From AG-12 sp035531535 (GTDB lineage: Bacteria; Chloroflexota; Dormibacteria; Aeolococcales; Bog-877): a DNA stretch of 64,000 nucleotides. The notes below the pieces were generated by a model. It ran no database searches and had not been told where the DNA came from. It saw nothing but the letters and a program-made list of their open reading frames with translations. The stretch covers positions 10,790 through 74,789 of the forward strand of contig DATKSV010000164.1 in the NCBI GenBank assembly GCA_035531535.1, in the 5' to 3' direction. Below, piece by piece: positions 33,066-41,669 of the stretch; position 1 is the first letter of the stretch; the number at the start of each line of letters is the position of its first letter. Position numbers and translations under genes: made by a program.

Positions 33066-35035
33066 ATTCGTCCTCCGTCACGGCTCACCCAGAGCACGTT
33101 GGCGCCGTCGTCGCCGACGGCATACAGGTCGCCATTGGCGGCGACAACGAACCTTGCGCCTCGGGCCAACCCCTTCAATCTGTGCTTGGTCTGGAGAGGT
33201 GCGGATGTGCTGCCACTGGCCAGATACATGAATCCTTGCGCGCTTTGGGTGGCGCAAGTGAGCCAGGTAGCTCCGGCTGCGGTGAGGCTGGGATCTTGGC
33301 AGCTACTGGGGACCGCTCCGACGCGCCAGCGAAGGCCTCCGTCCACCGAGATGGCCATCTCCCCGTGGCAGCCGGCTTCTCCGACAGCTGCCGCAAACGA
33401 GCCTGTATACGCCGCCTGATTGACCGCCATGTTCAGAGTTGCGGTGCGCCGCCACTTCAGCCCTCCGTCGCGGGTCAGATAGACCGTCGTGGGAGTAGGA
33501 GCGATCTGGGGTTTCAGGCACTGTGAGCCAGCCCCGAATACGATTCCACGCGCGGGAGTGGCGAACACGGCCGCGGTAAGTCCCACTGGGCCTGCCTCGG
33601 ATAGGTGGACTACTGTTCCTGGCCCAGACCGTCGGACTGATTCGACCGACACGGATTCTCCGTCCAGGGTGACGACGTTCGGCGGAGCATAGCCAGCGAC
33701 GGACGCCGGTCCGACGTAAACCCACGTGTGGCCACCGTTCGGGGAGGTGTACGTCCCGGCTGAAGTTGACAGGACCAGGGATCCCGACTGGAAGGAGAGC
33801 GCCGCGATGCCGACCGCTCCGAGTCCGGGAAGTGTGCTCCACTCTTGGCCACCGTCGTAACTGACGTTGATCTGAGGATCCCGGAAGTCGACCACCCACA
33901 GGTCCTCGCTGCCGACAGCGCTGACCGCCGTCGCCATCTGCGCTGTGCGGTGAAGCGAACGCCCCCGGTCGGCGGTCGTGTAGACGTGCCCTCCGCAAGG
34001 ACCGTTGGCGCCCGGGTCGCACCCCCCGGTGATCAGGGTTCCGAGCTTGCTCGTGGTGAAGTGGATCCCGACGATCGGCGAGGAGATCTGGCTGGGCGTG
34101 GTCTGCTCCGACTCTATCGACCAAGAGGCCCCCCCGTCCGTGGTGCCGAGCAGAACACGCCCCGGAGGTTGGGAGAAGCTGGGCAGCTGCCCTCCTCCGG
34201 CGAATCCGATCCGCGAGTTCAGGAACTGCACCGAATACAAAGGCGCCGGACTGCACGATCCGAGCAGCATGCTCCACCGTGAGCCTGCGTCCGTGCTCTC
34301 CCAGACCGCGCCATCGCAGGTCTTTGTCGCCTTGGTGACCGAGCCGGTGGCGAAAACGGTGGAGTGGGACATGGCGCTGACTCCGTCGGTGGATGTGCCC
34401 CCCGGGAGATGGACCGTGGTCCAACTGGCACCCCCATCCCTGCTCACCACCAGGGGCTGCGGGACGGACCCGGTGTATGAGGGCGCGGTGCTGGCGAATG
34501 CCAGGGTTGAGGACACCCAATCGACCGCCGCCGTGCCCCAGCCGCCATACGAGTTCGGTACGCTCGGGTGGACAACCCTCCAGTTACCGCCACCCGCCTC
34601 TCCCAAGAGCAGCACTGGGGACCCGGATTCGCTCCCGGGGCCCGTGGTCGGGTACTGCATACCTGTGGCCTCAACCTGTGAGCCGGTGACTCCCATCCAC
34701 CCCAGGTACACCCCAGGCTCGCGCCAAACGGTCTGCCACGAGCGGCCTGAGTCAGCCGTCACCGAGATCATGGCCGTCCCAGCCATAACCACGCCCCTGG
34801 AAGCCGAGGTGGGATACCCCGTGTTCGATGCCACGAAGCCACGTTGAGCGGTGACCAGGGCAACGCCGACGGGCGTGCCTCGGTCAGGTGGGGTCCGAAC
34901 GGCCGGGAGCGAGATTGGGAACGCGGCACCGCTCGAACCTGGGCGGTGAGATGCCGCCGCAGCGCACCCGGAGAGTGCCCCTACCAGCAGGCATCCCGCA
35001 CCGATCGCGGCCACCGCCGCCGGTCTAGGACTCAT
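33029..35035 (-). CDS. Secreted lipoprotein with BNR/Ycf48-like repeats
   Basis: 668 aa from ATG at 35035. The signal peptide AAVAAIGAGCLLVGALSGCAA has a lipobox LSGC, so the protein should be lipid-anchored outside the cell. Many repeats carry the Asp-box form S-x-D-x-G-x-x-W (for example VTADSGRSWQTVW, VSRDGGASWTTV, VSYDGGQEWSTL, VSRDGGRMW), which predicts a beta-propeller of the BNR/Ycf48 type. The open frame further upstream is low-quality. Codon third positions look less GC-rich than in the core genes, consistent with cargo acquired by transfer. Ligand unknown. Confidence 0.85.
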   Translation of the reverse strand: MSPRPAAVAAIGAGCLLVGALSGCAAAASHRPGSSGAAFPISLPAVRTPPDRGTPVGVALVTAQRGFVASNTGYPTSASRGVVMAGTAMISVTADSGRSWQTVWREPGVYLGWMGVTGSQVEATGMQYPTTGPGSESGSPVLLLGEAGGGNWRVVHPSVPNSYGGWGTAAVDWVSSTLAFASTAPSYTGSVPQPLVVSRDGGASWTTVHLPGGTSTDGVSAMSHSTVFATGSVTKATKTCDGAVWESTDAGSRWSMLLGSCSPAPLYSVQFLNSRIGFAGGGQLPSFSQPPGRVLLGTTDGGASWSIESEQTTPSQISSPIVGIHFTTSKLGTLITGGCDPGANGPCGGHVYTTADRGRSLHRTAQMATAVSAVGSEDLWVVDFRDPQINVSYDGGQEWSTLPGLGAVGIAALSFQSGSLVLSTSAGTYTSPNGGHTWVYVGPASVAGYAPPNVVTLDGESVSVESVRRSGPGTVVHLSEAGPVGLTAAVFATPARGIVFGAGSQCLKPQIAPTPTTVYLTRDGGLKWRRTATLNMAVNQAAYTGSFAAAVGEAGCHGEMAISVDGGLRWRVGAVPSSCQDPSLTAAGATWLTCATQSAQGFMYLASGSTSAPLQTKHRLKGLARGARFVVAANGDLYAVGDDGANVLWVSRDGGRMWRGTLLSLPGV

Positions 35036-35729
35036 ATCCCCATTCAACGACGGCGATCTGGCCACGGTTATCCCGGCATGGCAGAGGCGTCGGCTGGCAA
35101 GCGCGCCCTCCTCCGGCATCTGTGGGGCGCGCGCCCGGAGGACGGCGAACGGGCAATAGCACCTGCCACCGCGCTCAGCTCGAGGCACCGGGAGTCCGCC
35201 ACTTGTTCCGGTGCGGCCCAGGCGCTCAAGACGCCACTCAGGCGTCATTGAGCGCCTGGGATGGCACCTGTCATCGGGGGCAGGATGAGGTCGAGCATGA
35301 GCGCGGTGGCAGGACAGTCTTAGGGCGGTGCCGCTCGGACGAGCCGGGACCAGCCCCGGGGTACTGGCGGCCCGGCCCGCGCCCCGCCGATGGCCGAGTG
35401 TACCCCACGAGTGCCTGTAACACCGTGGGGTCAAAATACATGCGCCGATCTCGGGCTGATCTCGGATGGGAACTATCCGCGCTCAGGAGGCCTCTCGGCC
35501 CCTCAGACCTGTCGGCACAGCGTGGGCGCCCCATCTGGGCAGCCTCGCCGGACATCCACTGCGATGGTGCGGTCTGAAAGTCTCCCGGGAGCGTGTCCTA
35601 TCTGGCCGGCGCGGGCGGCGACGGCGGCCAGTGAGGTGATTCGCCTGTCTTCGTGTGCCCAGGTCGCCATCTCACCTCCACGGTCCCCTCTCGGCCCGCC
35701 TCACATCGACCGTCTCGGGTCCAGACCCC
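35036..35729. other. Regulatory/empty region between lipoprotein and integrase, with a 44-nt hairpin
   Basis: No credible gene; frames on both strands are Arg/Pro-rich. At 35217-35260 is a near-perfect hairpin: 13 bp (CCCAGGCGCTCAA / TTGAGCGCCTGGG), one bulged A, then 6 bp (GACGCC/GGCGTC) around a 5-nt loop ACTCA. There is no T-run on either side, so it is not a standard terminator. The divergent promoters of the lipoprotein and integrase should lie here. No excisionase gene is evident. Confidence 0.5.
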
Positions 35730-36953
35730 GTGGATAGGCGCGGCAACGGCGAGGGCACTGTGCGGCGGCGCGCCGATGGCCGCTGGGAGGGCAGGCTGGC
35801 CCTGGTAGTGGATGGCCGGATGGTCAGGAGAAGTTGCTACGGGCGCACGCGGGCGGAGGTTCTGCAGCGACTCCGCATCACAGCCCAGAAACTCCGGTCT
35901 GGGCTGGCAGCACCCGAATCCAGCCCGACCTTGGGCCACTACCTCCAGGAGTGGCTCCACGGCCAACGGTCATCCCTCCGCCCGGCGACCGTCAGCCTCT
36001 ACGAAATGGTCGTCCGACGCCACCTGCAGCCCGAGATGGGCTCCGTCCGCCTTGACCGCCTGACCGTGGCCCAGGTCCAAGGAATGCTGAGCCGGCTCTC
36101 AGAGAAAGGGCTGGCCCCGCGCAGCGTCGGTCATGTCCGGGCAGTTCTCCGCTCGGCCCTGAACGAGGCCATGCGCCAAGAGCTGGTGCCCAGGAACGTG
36201 GCCAGCCTGGCCCGCCCGCCCAGACCCCCGCAGCGCGTCATCGAGCCGTTCACGCCTGAGGAGTGCTCCTTGATCCTCGGATGCGCGCCAAGGTTCGACC
36301 TCCTGGCCGTGCTGGCGATCGCAGTGGGGATGGGACTGCGCCAGGGTGAGATCCTCGGCCTTCGGTGGCAGGACATCGATCTGGAGCGCAGAACACTGAA
36401 GGTGCAGCGGGCACTCCAGCGGGTCGACGGCCGTAGCCAGCTGGTGGACCCCAAGACCTCCAGGAGTCGGCGTACCCTGCCGATACCGTCCTTGGTCCAC
36501 TCGGCGCTGCTGCAGCAGCGCTCGGACCAGGATGCCGCCCGCGAGCTGGCCGGAGCGCTTTGGGAGGAGGAGATCCCCGGTCTCATCTTCACCACCGCGT
36601 TGGGCCGACCACGCTGCGGGACGGCCGTCACCCACACCTTTCACCGGCTGCTGGCGGAGGCCGGCGTGCGCCAGCGGACATTCCACACCCTCCGCCACTC
36701 GGCAGCCACCCTCATGCTGGCCGGTGGCGTCGACCTGAAGACCGTGAGCACCATGCTGGGGCACAGCCAGATCGGGCTCACGGCTGACACCTACGCCAGC
36801 GTGCTGCCCGGCCTGCAGCGCGAGGCAGCCGCCAGGATGGACGCCATCCTGGCCACGCCAGCAACTCCAACCGACTCCTCCACAACTGGGGTCAAAACTG
36901 GGGTCAACGAGACCGCAGCTACATCCAAGGCCCTGAAATGGGAACGAATCTGA
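35730..36953 (+). CDS. int: Tyrosine-recombinase integrase
   Basis: About 407 aa from GTG at 35730; earlier starts to 35655 are possible. Domain order: N-terminal arm-binding region (GEGTVRRRADGRWEGRLAL), SAM-like core-binding domain (residues 60-145), catalytic domain. The catalytic set is complete: Arg in GMGLRQGEILGLRW, Lys in PKTSRSRRTLPI, HTLRH, LGHSQ and the tyrosine in TADTYASVL. It ends 11 nt from the right att repeat and points toward the tRNA, the standard layout of tRNA-targeting integrases. The tail GVKTGVN recurs as fragments near the left repeat. Confidence 0.94.
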   Translation: MDRRGNGEGTVRRRADGRWEGRLALVVDGRMVRRSCYGRTRAEVLQRLRITAQKLRSGLAAPESSPTLGHYLQEWLHGQRSSLRPATVSLYEMVVRRHLQPEMGSVRLDRLTVAQVQGMLSRLSEKGLAPRSVGHVRAVLRSALNEAMRQELVPRNVASLARPPRPPQRVIEPFTPEECSLILGCAPRFDLLAVLAIAVGMGLRQGEILGLRWQDIDLERRTLKVQRALQRVDGRSQLVDPKTSRSRRTLPIPSLVHSALLQQRSDQDAARELAGALWEEEIPGLIFTTALGRPRCGTAVTHTFHRLLAEAGVRQRTFHTLRHSAATLMLAGGVDLKTVSTMLGHSQIGLTADTYASVLPGLQREAAARMDAILATPATPTDSSTTGVKTGVNETAATSKALKWERI

Positions 36954-36963
36954 TCTCAAAAAG

Positions 36964-37038
36964 TGGAGCCGACGGTCAGATTCGAACTGACGGCCAGCTG
37001 TTTACAAAACAGCTGCTCTACCACTGAGCTACGTCGGC
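36964..37038 (-). tRNA. tRNA-Thr (anticodon TGT)
   Basis: 75 nt with encoded CCA. Acceptor GCCGACG/CGTCGGC, D-arm GCTC/GAGC, anticodon stem GCTGT/ACAGC with loop TTTGTAA (anticodon TGT, reads ACA), T-arm GTCAG/CTGAC with TTCGAAT. Discriminator T. Its 3' half is the integration site of the adjacent element, which leaves the gene intact. Confidence 0.96.
36965..37008. repeat. Right attachment site inside tRNA-Thr
   Basis: 44 bp identical to 31069-31112, running from two bases of the CCA end through the anticodon loop of tRNA-Thr. The crossover must lie within it. Because the tRNA-proximal copy is complete on its 5' side, the tRNA remains functional after insertion. Confidence 0.92.
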
Positions 37039-37079
37039 CAGGCCAGCCCAGTATAGAAATCCCTGCAGCCGCCCTACGG

Positions 37080-37838
37080 TCAGTGGGGAGGGAAGCCGAA
37101 TTCTCGCTGTCGGGCCACCTCATAAAGGAGGATCGATCCAGCCACCGCTGCGTTGAGCGAGGCCACCATGCCTCCCATGGGGATGGAGACCAGCTGGTCG
37201 CAGCGCCGCCTGGTCAGCTGGCGCAGGCCATCCCCCTCAGATCCGACCACTATGGCCAATGGTTGGCGAAGGTCGGCCAGGTCGCTCCGGATGCTGCCCT
37301 CCTGGTCGAGCCCGACCACCAGCAGGCCGGCGTCGGCCAGCTCCTGCAGCGTCTGGGCCAGATTGACGACCCGCACCAGCTGAAGGTGCTCAAGCGCCCC
37401 CGCGCTGGCCTTCACCGCGGCGGCCGAGGCGGGAGCGGTGCGATGTTTTGGTAGCACCATCGCATGCACTCCCAGAGCCTCGGCGGTCCGAGCCAATGAG
37501 CCCAGGTTCTGTGGATCCTGGACGCCATCAAGGCAGAGCACCAGAGGCGGCCAGGTTGAGCTCGCCTCGGTAATCAGCCGCCGCAGGAACTCCATTCCGG
37601 GCAGCTGCCGGACATCAAAGTACGCGGCGATGCCCTGGTGATGCTCGGTGTGTGCCACATCACCTAGCTGCGATCTCGGAACGACCTGGGGACTAACCCC
37701 CGCCACCCGAGCCGCGCTCACGATCTCGGCGACTCGCGGGTCCTGAGAGAGCTCCGGTGCCAGAAGTAGGCGGCGTAGGCGACGACCGGCTCGCAGCGCC
37801 TCCAGGACCGGATTACGTCCGTACAGGACCTCCGGCAT
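37080..37838 (-). CDS. rlmB: TrmH/RlmB-family 23S rRNA (guanosine-2'-O-)-methyltransferase
   Basis: 252 aa. N-terminal substrate-binding domain (LYGRNPVLEALRAGRRLRRLLLA) then the SPOUT knot: LCLDGVQDPQNLGSLARTAEALGV, AIVVGSEGDGLRQL and SIPMGGMVASLNAAVAGSILLYE, the three SpoU motifs. It probably methylates a guanosine ribose in 23S rRNA (G2251 for RlmB); a different rRNA/tRNA target cannot be excluded. The ATG overlaps the cysS stop by one base (TGATG); cysS-rlmB is a conserved pair. Confidence 0.93.
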   Translation of the reverse strand: MPEVLYGRNPVLEALRAGRRLRRLLLAPELSQDPRVAEIVSAARVAGVSPQVVPRSQLGDVAHTEHHQGIAAYFDVRQLPGMEFLRRLITEASSTWPPLVLCLDGVQDPQNLGSLARTAEALGVHAMVLPKHRTAPASAAAVKASAGALEHLQLVRVVNLAQTLQELADAGLLVVGLDQEGSIRSDLADLRQPLAIVVGSEGDGLRQLTRRRCDQLVSIPMGGMVASLNAAVAGSILLYEVARQREFGFPPH

Positions 37839-39274
37839 CAGAGGCGATGCCAGCGACTTCCGTCCTTGGTGTCCTCCACCTGGATGCCCAGCTCCAGAAG
37901 CTGATCCCGCAGCAGATCTGAGCGGGCGAAGTCGCGATCGCGACGAGCCTGGGCCCGACCCTCCAGCAACTCAGTCTCGGCCTCAGTCAGATGGTCTTCC
38001 ACCGCCGCCCGGCGTTCGATCACACCCAGGCGACTGTCGACCGCGCGCAGCACCTGGAGCGCGGCCTCGCAGCCGCCTCCTCCAGCCTGCCCCAGGTCGA
38101 GGAGCCGATTGCCATCTCTGAGCAGGTCAAAGATGGCGGCTATGCCATCTGGCAAGTTGAGATCATCGTCCAGAGCAGCCTCGAATAGGCCCTGCGCCCG
38201 CTGGGCTGCCGCCACCAGCGGATCCCCTGCACTCTCGCTAGGGAGGGTCAGCGTCAGGCCCTGGTGGCATCTCCGCCAGAAGTTGGACAAGCGCTCGACA
38301 TCCTTCTCCGCCGCGGTCAGCCACTCCTCCTGGAACTGGAGGCGGCGGCGGTAGTGGGCGCCGGTCAAGAGGAGATAGCGCACCGCCAGGGGATCGTGCC
38401 CACGCTCCATCAGAGCCGACAGGGTCACGAAATTCCCGAGCGACTTCGCCATCTTTCCCCCCGCCACAACCAGGTGCTCGGGGTGGAACCAGTATTTGAC
38501 AAAGACCTTACCGGTGGCGGCCTCCGATTGAGCTATCTCATTCTCGTGGTGGGGGAACTTGTTGTCGACGCCCCCACAGTGGAGGTCGAACGACTCGCCT
38601 AGCTTGTCCATTGACATAGCCGAGCACTCGATATGCCACCCCGGCCTGCCCCAGCCGAATGGCGACGTCCACGACGCCACCTCACCCGGCTGCCCCTTCT
38701 TCCAGAGCACAAAGTCCCGGACCGCCTCCTTGGACTCGTACTCGTCGGCATCGATGCGCCCGCTGGCACCCGCGACCAACCCCTCGATGTCGAGGTGAGA
38801 GAGCCGCCCATAGTCGGGAAACGAGCTGAGCCTGAAGTACACAGAGCCCTCGCTCACGTAGGCGTGGCCGCTTTCGATCAGCCGCTGAATCAGGGTGATC
38901 ATCTGCGGGATGTATTCCGTAGCCCTAGGGTGAAAGGCAGCGGCCTCGACTCCCAGCAGGTCGAGGTCCCGCAGGAACGCGTCCAGGTGGGGCTGGGTGA
39001 ATTCGGCCAGGCTGAGCTGGGCTGCGGTGGCCTTGGTGATGATCTTGTCATCGACATCCGTGATGTTCATCACCTGGGTGACCTGCAGACCGTGCGCCTC
39101 GAGCTGCCGGCGGAGCAAGTCCTCGGCCAGATAGGTGCGCAGATTGCCAATGTGGGCTCGATCGTGGACCGTGGGACCACAGGTGTACATGCCCACCCGA
39201 CCCGGATGCAGGGGCACAAAAGGCTCCACCGTGCCGCTGATGGTGTTGTAGAGGCGAAAACTCACGACCACCAA
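37838..39274 (-). CDS. cysS: Cysteine--tRNA ligase
   Basis: 478 aa. Class I signature CGPTVHDRAHIGNLRTYL (HIGH equivalent) near residue 30 and the KMSKS loop as KMAKSLGNF near residue 268. Zinc-site features include WHIECSAMSMDKLG and FPHHENEIAQSEA. Start is TTG at 39274, but GTG at 39271 or 39265 is equally possible; the family start is VSFRLYNT. It follows ispF by 2 nt. Confidence 0.96.
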   Translation of the reverse strand: MVVVSFRLYNTISGTVEPFVPLHPGRVGMYTCGPTVHDRAHIGNLRTYLAEDLLRRQLEAHGLQVTQVMNITDVDDKIITKATAAQLSLAEFTQPHLDAFLRDLDLLGVEAAAFHPRATEYIPQMITLIQRLIESGHAYVSEGSVYFRLSSFPDYGRLSHLDIEGLVAGASGRIDADEYESKEAVRDFVLWKKGQPGEVASWTSPFGWGRPGWHIECSAMSMDKLGESFDLHCGGVDNKFPHHENEIAQSEAATGKVFVKYWFHPEHLVVAGGKMAKSLGNFVTLSALMERGHDPLAVRYLLLTGAHYRRRLQFQEEWLTAAEKDVERLSNFWRRCHQGLTLTLPSESAGDPLVAAAQRAQGLFEAALDDDLNLPDGIAAIFDLLRDGNRLLDLGQAGGGGCEAALQVLRAVDSRLGVIERRAAVEDHLTEAETELLEGRAQARRDRDFARSDLLRDQLLELGIQVEDTKDGSRWHRL

Positions 39275-39276
39275 TG

Positions 39277-39786
39277 TTATGGGGCCGGCCTCGACCTCGC
39301 CGCGCCCAAGGTCGCGACCGCCAGGGCCGCCACCCCCTCGCGGCGCCCGGTCAGCCCCAGCCCATCGCTCGACTTGAGCTTCACAGAGACCGCCCCATCC
39401 GGAAGTTCAAGAACCTGTGACAGAGCCTGGACCATGGCTTGCCGATAGGGCGCGAGGCGGGGCGCCTCGGCGATGACGGTCCCGTCCACGCCGTGCAGGA
39501 CCAGGCCGTGAGGGGCGAGCATGGCGACCACTTGGGACAGGATGGCGGTGGATGACGCTCCACGCCAGCGCTCATCCCCAGACGGGAAGTGCTCGCCAAG
39601 ATCGCCGAGCCCGGCGGCGCCGAGAATGGCGTCCGCGATCGCATGGCAGAGGACGTCAGCATCCGAGTGGCCAACCAGCCCCTGCTCAGAGGGGATCTCC
39701 ACCCCACCGATCCAGATCGGGCCCGGGCCGCCGAATCGGTGGACGTCCACGCCCAATCCGACCCCCGGCACCCGCCGGCTGGTCAA
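39277..39786 (-). CDS. ispF: 2-C-methyl-D-erythritol 2,4-cyclodiphosphate synthase
   Basis: 169 aa. Metal ligands are in VGLGVDVHRFG and GHSDADVLCHAIADAILGAAGLGDLGEHFP. The C-terminus has AVSVKLKSSDGLGLTGRREGVAALAVATL, the family end motif. It makes the cyclic diphosphate in the non-mevalonate isoprenoid route. It overlaps ispD by 4 nt, and the product of IspD (after IspE) is its substrate. Confidence 0.96.
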   Translation of the reverse strand: MTSRRVPGVGLGVDVHRFGGPGPIWIGGVEIPSEQGLVGHSDADVLCHAIADAILGAAGLGDLGEHFPSGDERWRGASSTAILSQVVAMLAPHGLVLHGVDGTVIAEAPRLAPYRQAMVQALSQVLELPDGAVSVKLKSSDGLGLTGRREGVAALAVATLGAARSRPAP

Positions 39787-40490
39787 AGTTGATACCGCTC
39801 GGGCACGGCCAGCCAGCTACGCAACGCCAGCATGTCTTCGGCCCTGGTCAACTTGAGATTCCTGAAGTCGCCCAGCACGGCCGCGACGGGCTCATCCAGC
39901 GCCATCACCAGGGCGGCGTCGTCATCAGCCTCGAGGCCCAGATCCGACGCCCGCTCGTGAGCTCGAAGCAGCAGCTGACGTGAGAAAGCCTGGGGGGTCT
40001 GAATTGCCCCCAGCTGATCCCTTGCCAGCATCTCAATCAAACGCCCGTCGACCACCCGCGCCGTCGAGTCGGTCACTGGGACGTACGCCGTCGCCGCACC
40101 TACCCGCCTGGCCGCCAGCAGGACCCTGGCCAAGAGCTCCGCGCTCACACCCGGACGAGCCCCGTCGTGAACCAGAACCAGCTCGCCAGAGCTGGCTCGC
40201 AGCCCGTTCATGACGGACTCCTGGCGCCGGGAGCCGCCCGCCACGCAGCGGCAGCCCAGTCGGGGAGCCACCTCGGCACTCACCTCCACGACCCGGCGGT
40301 GATCCTGGGGATCGGCCACGACCACGAGCTCGGAGACGCCGCTCGAAGGATCGCCGAGGGCACGGAGAACCCATGCCAGCACCGGCTGGCCACCCAGCTC
40401 GGCCCAGAGTTTGGCCCCCCCGAATCGCGTCCCGCTGCCCGCCGCCGGGACGACCGCGCTCACGGTCGGCCTGCCGCTGCCCTTGGTCAA
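39783..40490 (-). CDS. ispD: 2-C-methyl-D-erythritol 4-phosphate cytidylyltransferase
   Basis: 235 aa. The nucleotidyltransferase signature VVPAAGSGTRFGGAKLWAELGGQPVLAWVL is at residues 12-41; VLVHDGARPGVS (about residue 103) and DQLGAIQTPQAF are further IspD motifs. It transfers CMP from CTP to methylerythritol phosphate. In many Gram-positives ispD follows yacL and precedes ispF, exactly as here. Confidence 0.96.
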   Translation of the reverse strand: MTKGSGRPTVSAVVPAAGSGTRFGGAKLWAELGGQPVLAWVLRALGDPSSGVSELVVVADPQDHRRVVEVSAEVAPRLGCRCVAGGSRRQESVMNGLRASSGELVLVHDGARPGVSAELLARVLLAARRVGAATAYVPVTDSTARVVDGRLIEMLARDQLGAIQTPQAFSRQLLLRAHERASDLGLEADDDAALVMALDEPVAAVLGDFRNLKLTRAEDMLALRSWLAVPERYQL

Positions 40491-41638
40491 TGGGCGGGGC
40501 CACCGGACGAACGGCTCCTGCGCCCGCCCCGAGGGGCAGGGGGAGCCACTTCACAGGGACCCTCAAACTGCGTGAACACCATCCGACCAGAAGCTGTCTG
40601 GATGACGCTTCGAACGGTCACCTCCACCCTTTGCCCGAGGTGATTCTGGCCTCCTTCCACCACCAGCATGGTGCCGTCCTCCAGATATCCAACCCCCTGC
40701 TCCGGCTCCCGGCCCTCCTTGACCACATCGACCTCAAGGCGCTCGCCAGCGACCAGCGCGGGCCGCAGCGCGGTCGCCAGCTGGTTCAGGTTGAGCACCC
40801 GCAGACCGGAGATCTGGGCGAGGCGATCCAGGTTGAAGTCGACGGTGAAGATGCCGGCGCCTTCCTCGCGGGCCAGGCGCACCAGCCTCCCGTCCACCTC
40901 CGACATGGACGGGTAGTCAGTCTGAGGGAAACTCAATTCCAGCCCACTCAGGGACCGCAGCTCCTCCAGCATCGCGATCCCGCGGCGCCCCCTGGCTCTC
41001 CGGATAGGGTCGCCCGAGTCCGCCACCGCCTGGAGCTCGTCGAGTACGAACTGGGGGATCAGCAGTTGGTAGAGGCAGAAGCCACCGCGAGCCAGGTCCA
41101 ACAGCCTGCCGTCGATCACCGCGCTGGTATCGACCACCACCTTGGCCAGCGGAGGCCCGGTCGCCCCCATGGGCACCCCCATCAGGGAGATATCCCGACG
41201 TCGTCGGCGTCCCACGCTGAGCCCTAGCGGCACCAGCACCGCCGCCGCCAAGACCGCCACCATCCAGCCCAGGCCGTAGGGTAGCCCACTTGCTATGAGA
41301 GCCACCAGGGCCGCGATCGCGAGTGCCACCAAGACCCCGACAAGCAGCCCGATCAACTCCGAGAACGGGAGCGTGGCCAACTGCTCCTCGGCCCAGAAGT
41401 AGGGCCGGACACTGAGATTAGGCCCGAGAATGTATCCGACCACACAGCCAAGCCCGAGACCCATGGCCAGGCTGATGACCGCCCCCTGCCATGTTTCCAG
41501 CGGGCCCCTCACGTTCTGGAGCAAGATCGCGCCGTACAGGATGCCAGTCACCGACCCGACACACATCCCTACCAGACTGGCGATCCGGTCGGGACGGGCA
41601 TGCGGATCCGACGATGAGATTGCGGTCTGCCATCTCAT
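40487..41638 (-). CDS. YacL-like membrane protein with PIN and TRAM domains
   Basis: 383 aa from ATG at 41638. Four hydrophobic segments (about residues 22-150) precede a PIN nuclease domain: VVVDTSAVIDGRLLDLARGGFC, SEVDGRLVRLAREEGAGIFTVDFNLDRLA, with the usual acidic residues. A TRAM domain near the C-terminus (RVEVTVRSVIQTASGRMVFTQFE) suggests RNA binding. Longer starts lie inside clpC. A short hairpin (CGGAGG/CCTCCG) just upstream may cover the ribosome-binding site. YacL homologues sit downstream of clpC/disA; its substrate is not established. Confidence 0.88.
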   Translation of the reverse strand: MRWQTAISSSDPHARPDRIASLVGMCVGSVTGILYGAILLQNVRGPLETWQGAVISLAMGLGLGCVVGYILGPNLSVRPYFWAEEQLATLPFSELIGLLVGVLVALAIAALVALIASGLPYGLGWMVAVLAAAVLVPLGLSVGRRRRRDISLMGVPMGATGPPLAKVVVDTSAVIDGRLLDLARGGFCLYQLLIPQFVLDELQAVADSGDPIRRARGRRGIAMLEELRSLSGLELSFPQTDYPSMSEVDGRLVRLAREEGAGIFTVDFNLDRLAQISGLRVLNLNQLATALRPALVAGERLEVDVVKEGREPEQGVGYLEDGTMLVVEGGQNHLGQRVEVTVRSVIQTASGRMVFTQFEGPCEVAPPAPRGGRRSRSSGGPAH

Positions 41639-41669
41639 CCGCGACCCGGAGGCGATCTCCTCCGGGCGA

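Larger units (their letters stand above)
31069..37008. mobile_element. Integrative element at tRNA-Thr, about 5.9 kb
   Basis: Bounded by a perfect 44-bp direct repeat (31069-31112 and 36965-37008) that is the 3' half of the tRNA-Thr gene. The integrase gene ends 11 nt from the right repeat. Contents left to right: integrase-tail-like fragment and hairpin, CopG-type antitoxin, BrnT-like toxin, GNAT acetyltransferase, BNR lipoprotein, a 690-nt region with a long hairpin, and the tyrosine integrase. There is no relaxase, replication protein or phage structural gene, so it is an integrase-only island, or a mobilisable one using helpers. Repeat-to-repeat length is 5,896 bp. Confidence 0.88.

Noticed and set aside
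34844..35737. Plus-strand frames of 115-151 codons upstream of the integrase
   Set aside because: Composition is Arg/Pro/Ser-rich, frames overlap each other and no excisionase-like helix-turn-helix was seen.
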